Below are positions 12,280 to 23,965 of a stretch of DNA of 64,000 bases, one piece after another (position 1 is the first letter of the stretch; each line of letters begins with the position of its first letter). The notes under the pieces are model-generated. The model saw nothing but the letters and a program-made list of their open reading frames with translations, was not told the origin of the DNA and searched no databases. The position numbers were made by a program, and so were the translations under genes. This DNA comes from Juglans regia. Lineage: Eukaryota > Streptophyta > Magnoliopsida > Fagales > Juglandaceae. Where the stretch lies: the NCBI RefSeq assembly GCF_001411555.2, contig NC_049912.1, forward strand, positions 26,855,722-26,919,721. The letters are read 5' to 3'.

Positions 12280-15200
12280 TTACCTTGCCAATGGATTGAG
12301 TTCAGTACCCAGATCCATGTTGATCATTTTCATGGATTCTTTGGAATCGCCCTCATTCGCCCGAGCTAATTCAGTTGCCATACACTCCTTTAGGTCCACC
12401 ACTACCTGGCTCATGGTTGGCCTTTTCGTAGCAGTTGGAGATACACAACCCATTGCTATTTCAACGGCTTTCCAAACAGAATTACTGTTGAAGTTTCCCT
12501 GCAACCTGGGATCAACAATATTTTTTATGTCCCCCTTGGCAAGCATGGACCTCACGAATTCACTTACGTGAGTCCTTGCCTCAGATCTTTCTATAGCGGG
12601 TCGACTCGTGATTATCTTCAGCAGAACCACTCCAAAGCTATAGACATCACTTTTCTCGGTAAACCTGTTTGTTATGTTGTACCTGCGCGTAAGTAAACAG
12701 AGCATGCACCTTACGTTTTCATCACCTTTGTTGCAATGTTGTTCACAAATAACTAAATGAGAGAAATACTGACTCGGGGTCAAGGTAGCCAGGGGTGCCA
12801 GCAACAACTGTAGAAACATGAGTGGCGCCACTATCAGTAGGGAAAATCTTGGAGAGCCCAAAATCAGCCAGTTTTGCCTGCAGATTTTCGTTCAACAATA
12901 TGTTTGTAGTCTTCACGTCTCTGTGGACTATAGGTGGCTTACAACCACAGTGCAGATACTCCAATCCTAATTTTCCCATTCCACACAATTCCATGGGTTC
13001 AGTTTTTTTTTTTTAAAAAAAAAAAAATTCCAAGTTAACTCTTTGCAGCATGCTACCTTTTGCAGCATCCGTCGCGATTCGAAGTCTATCTTCCCAAGTC
13101 AAGGTTTTTGCGTTCCAATCTGCATCCATTAACAAAATTCTTAAGAAAAATGCTATTTGTAATTACAATTTTTATTTATATCACAATGCATGTGACGAGC
13201 TATTGTTATATTGATCAAAATTTCGAAATTTAAAGTTTAAAAAGAAAACTGATAAAATGAGTCTAAAAGTATAAGTACATATATAGCACTACAACTTAAT
13301 TCCTAAGCCTTTGACCATCAATGCCATTGCCATAAAATTCTGGGAAAGGAATTTTTTTTTTCCTGATTCCTAAAAATATCAGGGAGATTTTCTTTCCTAT
13401 ATCGAGGACAAAATTAAGTATAAAAAAGCTTAAATGTCTGCAAGTCTTTGGTAAATAATTTCATTATTCCCAAACCTGAAAGATGTGCTCCCAAGTCTCC
13501 GTTGGCCATGTACTCGTAAATGAGCCCCATGTTCGTTCCTTCATAGCAGTACCCAAAGAGGGTAGTCAAGTTTCGATGATGGACTCTCATAAGAAGTCTA
13601 ACCTGTAAATTAGAATTACCACGTGATCCTTAGTTTAATATATAAATGTATACACCAATACATACATACATACATTCATGGTAGGTATGTATGTATGAAT
13701 TTATATTAGCGAAAAGTTCTAATATTATGAGTGATGGTACGTGCCTCCGATTGAAACTGCTGATAACCTTGAACTGATGAATGAGAGAGCATCTTCACTG
13801 CAACTTGGGTGTTATCTATGTAGCCATGATAAACTGTTCCGAAGCCACCCCTTCCAAGAATTCTCTCAAAGTTGTTGGTAATTCTTAGTAGTTCAGAGTA
13901 CGTAAATTGACGCTGTAAAGTCTCCAATGACATGATATTCTGCTTGTTGGATTCAGAATCTACCATCGTATCTGAAAAACAAACATGGTCGCGTTAGGCA
14001 TGACTTTTGTAAAGAGTGTTTTTTGTTTGTTTACATATTAGTCTTACGTACCGTGTTTTGTTCTCCTTTTAGTCCCCCAAAAGATAGCCACGACAATCAA
14101 TGTGAGGACAATCAATCCACCGACAGCTGATGCTACTATTGGAATAACATTGTTGTTTTTCTTCTTTTGGCAAGAACGGGACCCACATAGATCTGGATTT
14201 TCTCCCACGCTAGCAAAATAAGGCATGGAATTTAATTGCAAAGCGATTATATTGATGTATCATTAATTAATTTTTAGATATTACAAATTTACAATTGTGC
14301 TAGCTTTAGCTTCTTCGCTCGCTAGAGATATACGATCGATAAATCAATTTCTTTGACAAATATCATACCTTAATGATAGTAAACCATCGTCTCTTCTTTC
14401 AATTAGCTCAAGTGGAACTGAACCTGTGAGCTTGTTTCGTTCTAAGTTTCTGCAAAGGCAGAATGATTATGATTTCCGCTTAATTCATGACCCAGTTCGA
14501 GTTTTGTTAGAATCAGTCTTTTAATAAATAAAAAAAAAGGTCCAAGTAACTTACAAGACCCTCAAGTTTGGTAACTTAGACAGAAAACCAGGCACTGATC
14601 CAATCAAGCTATTGTTTGATAGATCCCTGTAATAAGGAATCATTACAATTTTGATATTGATTGTCGAAAATAATTGTGAAGTAATTAGGATTTTTTATTA
14701 GAAAAATTCTATTCACGAGCTAGTGTGGAGTATGCACAATGTATGATCTCGCCTGTTGATATTGTAGGATTTAATTTGTAAGAAAAATTTTCAAATTGAA
14801 ATCTTACAAATTAAATTTGCATGTCACATATTCAATGATATGAATGATGTGTTCTCCACATCAACTTATGAATAGATTATTTCTTTTTATTTATTTGATT
14901 ATGGGAATTATTCATACTTACAAAGATTGTAACATTATGAGATTTGATATATCAGCAGATATCTCTCCGGTCAATCCACTTGAGGACAAGTTCCTGAGCA
15001 ATTTACATTTTCCAAATTAGGGATAGTTGAGAACAAGTAATTGGAAAGTGATAAAGCTGTTCAAATCAAGGAAGGAAACTTACAAGGATGTGATCCTGGG
15101 GGCATTATCAGCATCATAGCTACAATCTAGACCTTCCCACGAGTACACTTTCGGGGCACATGGATCTCCTTGCCAATTTCTCTTTATTCCATATGTTGAT

Positions 15201-16980
15201 TTGATCTTGCTGATGGCATCAACTAAAAATTCTCATATACATATATCCAATTAGCCAGTCAAATTTATGCAGATCAATAGAATGAAGTACGTACGAAACT
15301 CATGATAGAGAAAGCTTATAATTTGTGTGTGGAAGAACGTACCATCCGCTCGGTCTGTTTCTGGTTGCAAGAAATCTTTCACATAATAGATCTCAACTGC
15401 GTTTAGGATGGGTGGAAGTGTTGAATTTTCCACTTTGACGATCGAGAAATTATACGTCCCTCCAGCCACGGGCGATGTACTGTACACCCTAGTTGTATAC
15501 AGGTAATCAGGGACAATAGGTCCATGCCAGTATTCCCCATTGAGAGTAATGTTGAATGATCTGTACTGGTTGGGTTCTAGCTTTACGACTTCAGCAAAGT
15601 ACACGTAGATATAGATTTGCTGATCGTCTGGTTTCCAGTAGATCAATTCCATGGGATCGTTCTCATTTATTGGGGTTATTGCAGTACTCATGACAACAGA
15701 TGGTGGTTGGTCATCATACTGACTTTGGGAATCAATGGTAAGTCCTGTGCTCAAGTCTTTCAAGTCAATGGAGTTATAGGGCGACTGCGAGGACGTTTTC
15801 CATTCATAGGAGTTATAGGGTGTCCAGCGGCGATCATACACATCGTCTGGGTACCTAATTAATTAAACACATATATTCAGTATAATAATACCGGAGCAGA
15901 ATGAATGTTTTATTGAAAAGTTTTGCAACTAATATCATCATTCTCACATATCATATATTATACTTTTTTTATTTTTAAATTTTTTGTTTTGTTTTATTCT
16001 TCTTAAATTAATTGAATTTTTCTACTTATTATCTATATACCACATATTTGATAAAAAAAAAAAAAAAAAAGTGTTATGTATACGAATGATGAGTAAAATT
16101 TTTCTTTATTGTAAGACAGACAATTTTCCACAGCTCAAACTTACTTCACAGCCAGAATATTCGTGAAAGATGTATTCACTTTGCAGCAATTAATATTAAT
16201 GAAAATTTAGCAGTACTTGATCTCATATAGAATGACTTACCGGTATGCGTAATCGCTAGTCGAACCAGTGTCTGCGCGCCAAAAGAGTGCCAACGATCCA
16301 GATTTGGTCACGTACGAGTTGTTTTGTAATGGCCTGAACACTATTGTTGATATAAATGGTGTCCCTAGGCCGGTGTTTACGAGACAGACGTGTATATAGT
16401 TTCGAGTTGGGACATGTATGACCTCCTTGTTAATACTAAAGGATGCATTCCTCACCTTGACTGTATCCCACATGTTTGTCCCCAGATACAGATCGAATTC
16501 TGGTAAATTACCTTCTACATCGTAATTCCCATGCAAGAAGGTTCCTCGTATCAAATATCTAATGCCTCTTCTGATGTTAATGGTGTAACAGTTCCGGACT
16601 CCTTGAGGAAAGCTTCTGACAGTCCATACCTGCCGTTGAAGGGTATCTATCAATTCAGATGCTATGCTCCTACTAATACCAGTGTCTATGAAGTTGGCGT
16701 CTGAGACGTAATCTATGCCTGTTGTCTTTTCCTTGTATGTTGAATTTGCTGGCAACAACCCACAATCTATGCTTATGAAGCCTGAGACAGATCATAAAAC
16801 AGAGAACAATATCTTAGATTTATGCATGCATGGTTAGCCCAACCAAAACCAATTAATACTGTACGTACGACAAGATTTAGAGCATGTCATACCTGATTGA
16901 TCCTGGGCATGAACCAGAAGTAGTAGTATAAGAGACAAAACACCAAGAAATGCAAGGATGAAAGGTTGGAACCCCCCCAT
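12280..16980 (-). CDS. Malectin-like LRR receptor-like protein kinase (gene A)
   Basis: Thirteen exons: 16980-16893, 16781-16241, 15854-15343, 15222-15084, 14993-14922, 14626-14555, 14449-14369, 14209-14052, 13971-13745, 13602-13476, 13119-13057, 12966-12774, 12682-12280. They join in frame to 891 codons plus TAA. The predicted product is a plasma-membrane receptor kinase of LRR-RLK subfamily I (the SIRK/FRK1, IOS1 type). In order it has a signal peptide ([13 protein letters not shown]...), a malectin-like domain (exons 2-3), LRRs (exons 5-7, two of exactly 72 bp), a TM segment near [20 protein letters not shown] in exon 8, and a kinase. The kinase has the glycine loop [15 protein letters not shown] lysine, [14 protein letters not shown] and GTPGYLDPE, so it is an RD kinase and looks active. 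Intron 9 has a GC donor. Family members act in pathogen or senescence responses; the ligand is unknown. Gene B is its paralogue. Confidence 0.93.
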
Positions 16981-17043
16981 CACCAGAGAATTACTTAATT
17001 TCTTTCTTGTTTATGGGAACAATTAATGTTGCGGACACGTTGA

Positions 17044-17050
17044 ATTTATA
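17044..17050 (-). promoter_or_regulatory. Candidate TATA box of gene A
   Basis: TATAAAT on the minus strand about 64 bases upstream of the gene A start codon. The corresponding place in gene B has TATAAAG (42468-42474) in an otherwise conserved context. Confidence 0.55.
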
Positions 17051-17204
17051 CTGCCAATACAGGAGGACTTGAGCAACGAAGTCGTCAATGTCCTTGTCAC
17101 TATATGTAGAAGGATTTTCCTGCCGATGACGGCTCATCGAATTCTTTAATTCACATGTTCACACCATGTTTTTAATCAAATTTTAGAGGCTAGAGCGAAA
17201 GACA

Positions 17205-17228
17205 ATATATATATATATATATATATAT
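17205..17228. repeat. (AT)12 microsatellite
   Basis: Uninterrupted AT dinucleotide run in the upstream region of gene A. The matching block near 47740 has only a few units. Confidence 0.95.
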
Positions 17229-19060
17229 GATTATTACGTACAGTGGATTTGGTTTGTAGTCGTTTTATTGATAATCATGTACAATTATATTTATATATAA
17301 GTAAATATTCTTCATGCATTCTATTATCAGCTAGCGGCAATTGGATAACGTTATAACTCAAGAAAAAGTCTCCCATTGCTTTACAACGGCAAAGCCTTCG
17401 TTATTGATTAGTTTTTGCCAATAAACGGCTGAGTTTTGATCAAGAGATCTAACTGCTACATACTTTGCCACTTCAGTTACACTGTTTACTTTGCCCCATT
17501 GACGTCCACGTGGTTAATTTATTAAAAAAAATTATTCAAAACAATATGGCATCCAAAAATACATAAAAATGAATATTGAAACCCTAGGTTCTTTCTACCC
17601 CATTTATATTTATGTTTTTAATTTTTTTAATAAATCACGTGATGTTACGTCAATGAAACAAAGTAAGCAGTATAACTGTGGTGGCGTAATAGCATTTGAT
17701 CTATTTGATCAAACCTGTGGGCAGTAGTTAGAATTAATTCCTAAAAATTATCTCCTGTTAGAAATTATATATACGTACGTTTTTGCAATTTTTATGGCCG
17801 GGGGTTTTTCTTAAAATCAATTAATTGGTTGAATGTTGACTTTGGGGTACGCAAATACTAATAGGATTTTTGTAATATTGAACAATTAATATATTTCACA
17901 TTTTATAGGTATGGGTATTGTTATAAAGTAATGTTTGATATAAGTTTTAAATAGATAAATTTTAAATAAACATATATATGATAGAATATTGAATTTAATG
18001 CATATCCATATGAGCCTTCACATGAGTACCATTGATATTAATGCTGGAGCTGATTTTCATGAAATGTTTTAAAAATCTGATTTTTAAAATTTTTCAATAT
18101 ATATATATATATATATAACACATATAATCAATGGTGTAGTACTACTGAGTCATGTGTGGCTTTTTTTTAATATTTTGACCAAGTATTTGTTTTCAAAGTC
18201 AATATCGATCGTTACAATTATGTTAATTAATCAGCCAGAAAAGAAATTTAATATTTAAAAAAAAACTATTTCAGTGTTTACATATGTAATCATGGAGACT
18301 TGGTCATTTAGCAAATCGGTTGACTGTGTTAAATAACGTTTTTCAAGTGGAATGTCCACATCCTCAAAAAAATAAAGAAAAACCGATAGGCATAACTGTC
18401 TATATCATACTGTTAGTCAAAGTTGTAAAAATTGTTTTGTACTTACCGGTACGGTCGGTATTTGTCGTACCAGTCATTGGGCCGATATAAGTACTATTTA
18501 TATTTTATACCGGCTTAAATATTGACCGTACCGGCTGGTACCAGTTGTTTCGATCTGTATTTCAACTTGTACCGGCCTGTATTTCGACCTTCATTTTTTT
18601 AAAAATTTTTTCAAGCTACAAGTTTATTTTTTTACTCCAATTCAGATTAGACTATTTATAATTTATATATATGTATTTATATATAATTTATTTATATATA
18701 GACTATTATTTTGAAATATAATTTATTTATATATCGACTATCTCGAAATGTTATCCCGAAACGCTATTATGAAACGGTACCGGTACTGAAATATTTTATT
18801 CCAATACCTTGACCGATACAGCGTCTGGTACGGTATTCAAAACATTGCTGTTAGCTTCTCCGAAAAATGTATGTCACAAAATGAAACACAAAAACTAATA
18901 ACGTGTGATATGTTAAATTATAAATTTATATTTATTATAAACTAGATTTAATATATTATATAAAATATGTCAATTTATAAACTTATTTTTATGTGATCTT
19001 ATGTTTTATATATATAAACTCAATTTTTTTTTTTCAGAAATAGCAGTAGTACTACTGCTA
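17229..19060. repeat. Upstream block of gene A (block U, copy 1)
   Basis: Non-coding. The same sequence recurs as copy 2 (47735-47800, then 49660-52390 with insertions) and copy 3 (53340-53860). Landmarks shared by all three are the segment from TCATGCATTC through ATTATCAGCTAGCGGCAATTGG and the AAAAGTCTCCCATTGCTTTAC segment. No coding potential was seen. A MITE occupies 18417-18846. Confidence 0.7.
18417..18846. mobile_element. hAT-like MITE rich in ACCGGTAC motifs
   Basis: About 430 bp starting TCAAAGTTGTAAAA and ending TTCAAAACATTG. It is flanked by ACTGTTAG (18409-18416) and GCTGTTAG (18847-18854), an 8-bp duplication with one mismatch. The block-U copy near 52190 lacks the insert. The interior repeats self-complementary ACCGGTAC words. 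It has no ORF. Confidence 0.65.
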
Positions 19061-19547
19061 TATGCATGCATGTAAGGGTTTGTTTGTTTGTATGTAAAAC
19101 GTTTATTTTATGAAAGATTATTTTAGTAAATTAGTTTTTAAGAAAACAAATGTTTTTTCTGGTAATGGTTATCACATCAGAATATTTTTCTAAAAACGCT
19201 TTTTATTGTTTGGTAAGTGTCATCTTTTACGTAAATGTAATTTTTTTGTGTGATTTATATAATATTAATGCGTCAACTATCCTTTTGCTTCTGCAATAAA
19301 GTTTTTATGCACTAGTTAGTGTTAAATACCAAAATCTATGTGCATGAAATTTTTCTTAAAGTCAAGTTGCAATTTGTGAATTTTAATTGTACTTTTACTA
19401 TGTGCTTGTAAGATAGATTTAATTAGTAATTTTGTTAGAAATTAAACTATTAACGTGACAAGCTACATCTCATAAAATAAAAAGAAACCTAATTAAAAAT
19501 AAAAAATAAAAACTTCAAAGAAACTGCAGTGTGTTATTTGATATTAG
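19061..19547. other. AT-rich intergenic sequence
   Basis: I see no gene, transposon terminus or RNA gene here. Confidence 0.5.
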
Positions 19548-20611
19548 AGAGTTAGAGACCAAGATTGTGTTAGTAAAACTAAATCAGAATACAGCTGAAG
19601 CGTTTACCTCTAGTGGCAAATCTCAAATCAAGTGCGGTTGTTCAACGAACTTCTACAATTGTTGTTGTTCGTCCAAAATCATCATTGTCGATGGGGGAAT
19701 GTGCTACGTGGTAGAAAGGCAGAGCAACACCCACATGTTCCACAACCTAAAATGTCTGGACTAAAGATCAGATGCACATTTGAGAGAGAGATTTTATGTC
19801 TGTGCATGAAGTGCTCATACTGACAAATAGGCTATGTGATTACCGAGCATATTTGTAAAAGAAAAATGGGAGCATTATACCAAATCTCTCTAAGAGAAAA
19901 TCAGTATAGTAACATCCCTAAAAGTGTCTCGTTATAGCCCGACTCATTTGGTCACATCAGACTAAGAATCCCTAATCCATCTCGAGTCCGAATGGCTCAG
20001 AACAATGCTTTATCGCCATAAAACATGATGTACCAACAATTATGTCTCAACTTCCAAGAAGCAACATAACTTGCCTATAGTTAGTTTAAACACAATATTT
20101 ATGTATTATCAAATAGTCTTCTATTTGCCCTCATATCATTCGGTTTTAGTCAAGTCGCTTTTCCAGTAATGTCTCTTTAGACCGTATCATTCATGGTCAT
20201 AGACAACGTGCCAAAGTAACAGACATTAAACCTTCAACCTCATGACATGGTCAAAGGTCTCCTAAGGGTATAAATAAATTAAGGTCATCAATTGTGACTT
20301 ACAAGACTCACCCGTTGTGGAAGCAGAGATTCATTCACTCGCATCTATTGTTGGTCTTAATAATACATGTAGTATGAAATACATGCTACGATAGAGTTCT
20401 CTTTTAAAAAAGAGCGTATGTCTAATCTCAATACACCTTACAGATCTTAGTCTAGTTGTTATCTTAACGCCTAACCAGAGTCCCTCCTTTTGCTCGCTAT
20501 TTGAAGCACCAAAAACGATCTCGCATCTGACTAAACCACAAGTTACATAGATCATAAGCTATTAATGTATGGTCTTAACAAATAACAAATACCTCATATT
20601 AACCTAGCTAA
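19548..20611. repeat. Dispersed repeat family R, copy 2 (left part)
   Basis: 19548-19815 is a direct repeat of 35547-35785, about 80-85% alike, and of the 6940-9780 stretch in copy 1. 20416-20611 matches the left edge of the window. The middle (19830-20410) has a TATAAATAAATT motif near 20270 and no coding frame. Terminal direct repeats suggest that R is an old, non-coding LTR element, but no PBS or PPT is recognisable. Confidence 0.5.
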
Positions 20612-20988
20612 GAGTATCCTCATTGGATTATACAAATGCAAATGTAAAATTTACATAATCTCACATAATTTTGCATTTGGCTATTCCACTTAAAACCTAT
20701 TCCAACATTGGATTATCCATCTATTAATTAAATAATAATATTTTTTCTAAATTATTTTTCCTATTAATTTTTTTTCTAAATTAAGAGCTACAAGGAAATA
20801 TTGTTTTTATTTCCTTTTTATTAATAATAAATATCACCTATTTCTAGGTAAATTCAAAAGTCAATAAATTACATCAACCCACAATTATAACCCAAAAACA
20901 AATGATGAAATTCTGCAGGAACTTTATAATAACAAACATAATTTTCTTCGTCAAATGAGTTCAAAAAAAATATTTTAATCCCTAGTTC

Positions 20989-21029
<41 letters not shown>

Positions 21030-21278
21030 CCCGCATGATTAACATAGCACTAGAGCAGTTCGGTAGAGGAAGAGAGAAAGTGTTCAAAGTTAAGAAAGTA
21101 TTTTTTATTCCATTTGGTCTAGCTACAGTGAAATCTAAATATGACCCACATCACTAATTTACTGTAGCTAGAAGTAATTTTCTTTTGCATTTGCATAATC
21201 TAATGCAGTGTATTTTTTGGCCCTATTATCCAAACTCCTCATTTTTGTTTGGATTTGCATTATCCAATAAGGATGCTC
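20612..21278. mobile_element. Tourist/Harbinger-type MITE (667 bp)
   Basis: Termini GAGTATCCTCATTGGATTAT and, on the other strand, GAGCATCCTTATTGGATAAT form long imperfect terminal inverted repeats. A TAA duplication flanks it at 20609-20611 and 21279-21281. Repeat R copy 1 (188-205) shows the empty site. The interior has no transposase. A (GA)18 microsatellite lies at 20992-21028. Confidence 0.9.
20992..21028. repeat. (GA)n microsatellite
   Basis: Thirty-seven bases of uninterrupted GA dinucleotide inside the MITE. Confidence 0.97.
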
Positions 21279-21281
21279 TAA

Positions 21282-22854
21282 GGCGAAATAAATAAATATA
21301 TATATATATTTGTGTCAACCATCTCTTTATGCTACATAAGCATCATGGGACACAATTTGTCATCTCCACTCCCTTTCTAAGCTCCAGAGGAGATCGCTCT
21401 TGTGAGTGAGCCGATCTAAGTCTATTGATATATCATTTTCGTCATAACTACCAAATATATGTTGAATGTGTGTGTTCATTAAATGCTCTCAATCATGCCA
21501 CATTATCATAGAATACATCACTATCATGTGCACGACGAGCAATACCATGAGGGAGAGAAATTACATAGTCAACTACAAACAATTAAACCACAACTCTCAA
21601 GTGGTGTTTTAGGACCATTTCTCTCCATGCGCAATCTCATGTGCAGTAACCTTCCATAAAACATGCGCCTACCAAGAGATTTTGTTTTTATATATAAAAA
21701 GCATTTACATAACCATGAAGTCAACGACTCATCGCGAATCTCACTTAAGGTCAAACTCACAATATAAACCTTAGATTCTAATCAACAAGTCCAGCTGCGA
21801 CTTTTAAGAATCTACAAGGTGATCACAAATATCATTAACCAAACATAATTTCCGACTTTAAGGTTTCATATGAATCTCATGTACTCAACAACAACATGTG
21901 AGATAATCGGTCTTTATTTTTCATTAGGGGTAAAACGAATATGACCTTTGCTTGCAAGGACAATCACAATAGTCTAGTCATTTCTTCTAATGACTTCTAC
22001 AAATCGTATCGCAAACTTACTTAATCAAATAGGCCATATTTATCCTCTAACGAAATCTCAATCTCTAACTCACATGAGCAAACCATAATGGAAATACCAA
22101 ATAGTATAGACCAAAATTGATTCTTTGGTATTTACCATCTCATTAATTGTTAATGGATTTTGAACAATAACTTTTAGAAACTATTTTTTTTTTTTTTTTG
22201 TAAATAGTCTTGTAAGACATGAAATTTGAGCTACTTTTCAAAAACTCATGTCCACTACCTCGTAGTATGGAAAGCTACTAAATTGGCGATAATTAATAAT
22301 CTAACACAACTAGATCGACATCTCTCTTGGGGGATACTTTTCTAGGATTGTCGCTAACTAGTGTCCGAAGAACTCATTTTATTCAATAGGTCATCAATAA
22401 TAACGACTAGGTACGTTGAGTATTTTTGAACAAATGGTTTGTTTATGCCGCATGAAAATAATACTAGCAACATTCATATGTTTTTTGTACCAAAATAGTA
22501 CAAGCAACAATCATGCACTCAAAGTACTTTGCGCTTAAACATCACAAAAAGTAATTATCTAATTCTTCTACGAGAATCAACTATTTAACTCATTCTAGAA
22601 AAAAGTTTCATTAAATGTGTGATCAATGGTTATCTACAGGCAACTCAGCTAGTATCAAGAGATGGATTTATACCTCTATTAACCCCAATTTTTCTTTGTT
22701 AATCGAATCAACAACCATAGATTAGATCATATAAGTAGAGTGAATCTAAAATTCTATGTTATAATTCTTAGTATTTGAATTCAAAACTTTTAGCGGAACA
22801 CATATTACAAATATTCTCTTTTAGTCTCTAAACGAAGAGATAATACTGATATAT
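21282..22854. repeat. Dispersed repeat family R, copy 2 (middle part)
   Basis: Continues R after the MITE and aligns with 200-395 and 4951-6290. It is non-coding. A T-rich run lies near 22183-22199. Its last five bases, TATAT (22850-22854), are the target-site duplication of the next insertion. Confidence 0.6.
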
Positions 22855-23471
22855 AGTAACGACCCGTCCCCAAGGGTCCGGAGAGTTAACTCATATTACC
22901 TGATAATCAACTCCAACACTGCTAATAAACTTCCAAAAGCTCCAAATCAAACGTAAGCACTTCCAATTTAAATAATCGCACAAACTCATTTATCAAATCC
23001 TCGATATAATCAATTCATCAAAATGTCATGTCATCAGAACAAAATGAAATTTCTTAACAAAAATCGCCAATGCTCATCGACACTTTCTATTCTTAATCCA
23101 TTATTCTTAAGTCATCTCGCTTAACGCTTCATAGTCTTGATCTTCAGCTGAAATATCTAAAATCATCTAAAAATATTAGATAAGGGGGGGTGAGTTATCA
23201 ACAACTCAGTAAGTAGAAAACATATACTAGTATGTAAACGAGAGCTTTTGCAGAGTTCAAAATGCAGAGTCAGAACATGTTATCAAAAATATCAGAGCAA
23301 AAGTTCAAAAATATTTTTATTTAAAATTTTCTTGGCATAGCATAATCGAAACATCATATCAAAACAGAATTTCATGTTTAACCTCCATGGTAGGGTTGTG
23401 CAATCTGCAGAAAGTCAAGCAGAACATAAATCATCATGAATATCAAAGCGATTGCACTCAGAACAAAAAAC

Positions 23472-23718
23472 CACTATTATATCTCATGGTGGGGCCAGAG
23501 GTCACTATTGTATCCCTTGATGGGGCCAGATGTCACTATTGTATCCCGTGATTGGGCCAGAGTTCACTATTGTATCCCATGATAAGGCTAGAGGTCAGTA
23601 TTATATCTCGTGACTGGGCTAGAGGTCACTATTGTATCCCAGACAGGGCCAGTGGTCACTATTGTATTCCGTGACTGGGTCATAGGTCACTATTGTATCC
23701 TGTGACAGGACCACATAT
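23472..23718. repeat. 31-bp minisatellite, about 8 units
   Basis: Eight head-to-tail units of about 31 bases, each starting CACTATTGTATCC or a close variant and containing GGGCCAGAGGT or variants. They lie within the reverse solo LTR. Confidence 0.92.
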
Positions 23719-23721
23719 CAG

Positions 23722-23905
23722 AGCAAAACACAATCAGAATTAGAATCAGAGTCAGAACAGAATCAGAACCAGAGTCAGAACAGAATCAGAAATCAGAGTC
23801 AGAACAGAACCAGAGTCAAAACAGAATCAGAATCAAAGTCAAAACAGAATCAGAAATCAGAGTCAGAACAAAATCAGAACTAGAGTCAGAACAAAATCAG
23901 AATGT
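23722..23905. repeat. CAGAAT/CAGAGT short tandem array
   Basis: A run of roughly 6-base units (CAGAAT, CAGAGT, CAGAAC) over about 180 bases, directly after the minisatellite and inside the same LTR. Confidence 0.85.
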
Positions 23906-23965
23906 TATGCCAAAGATTTTTCAGATGCCAAGTCATTCCAAAACAGAATACTGAACAAAATCATA

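Noticed and set aside
12080..12571. 163-codon plus-strand ORF opposite the last exon of gene A
   Set aside because: Antisense shadow of the kinase exon plus the 74-bp duplication.
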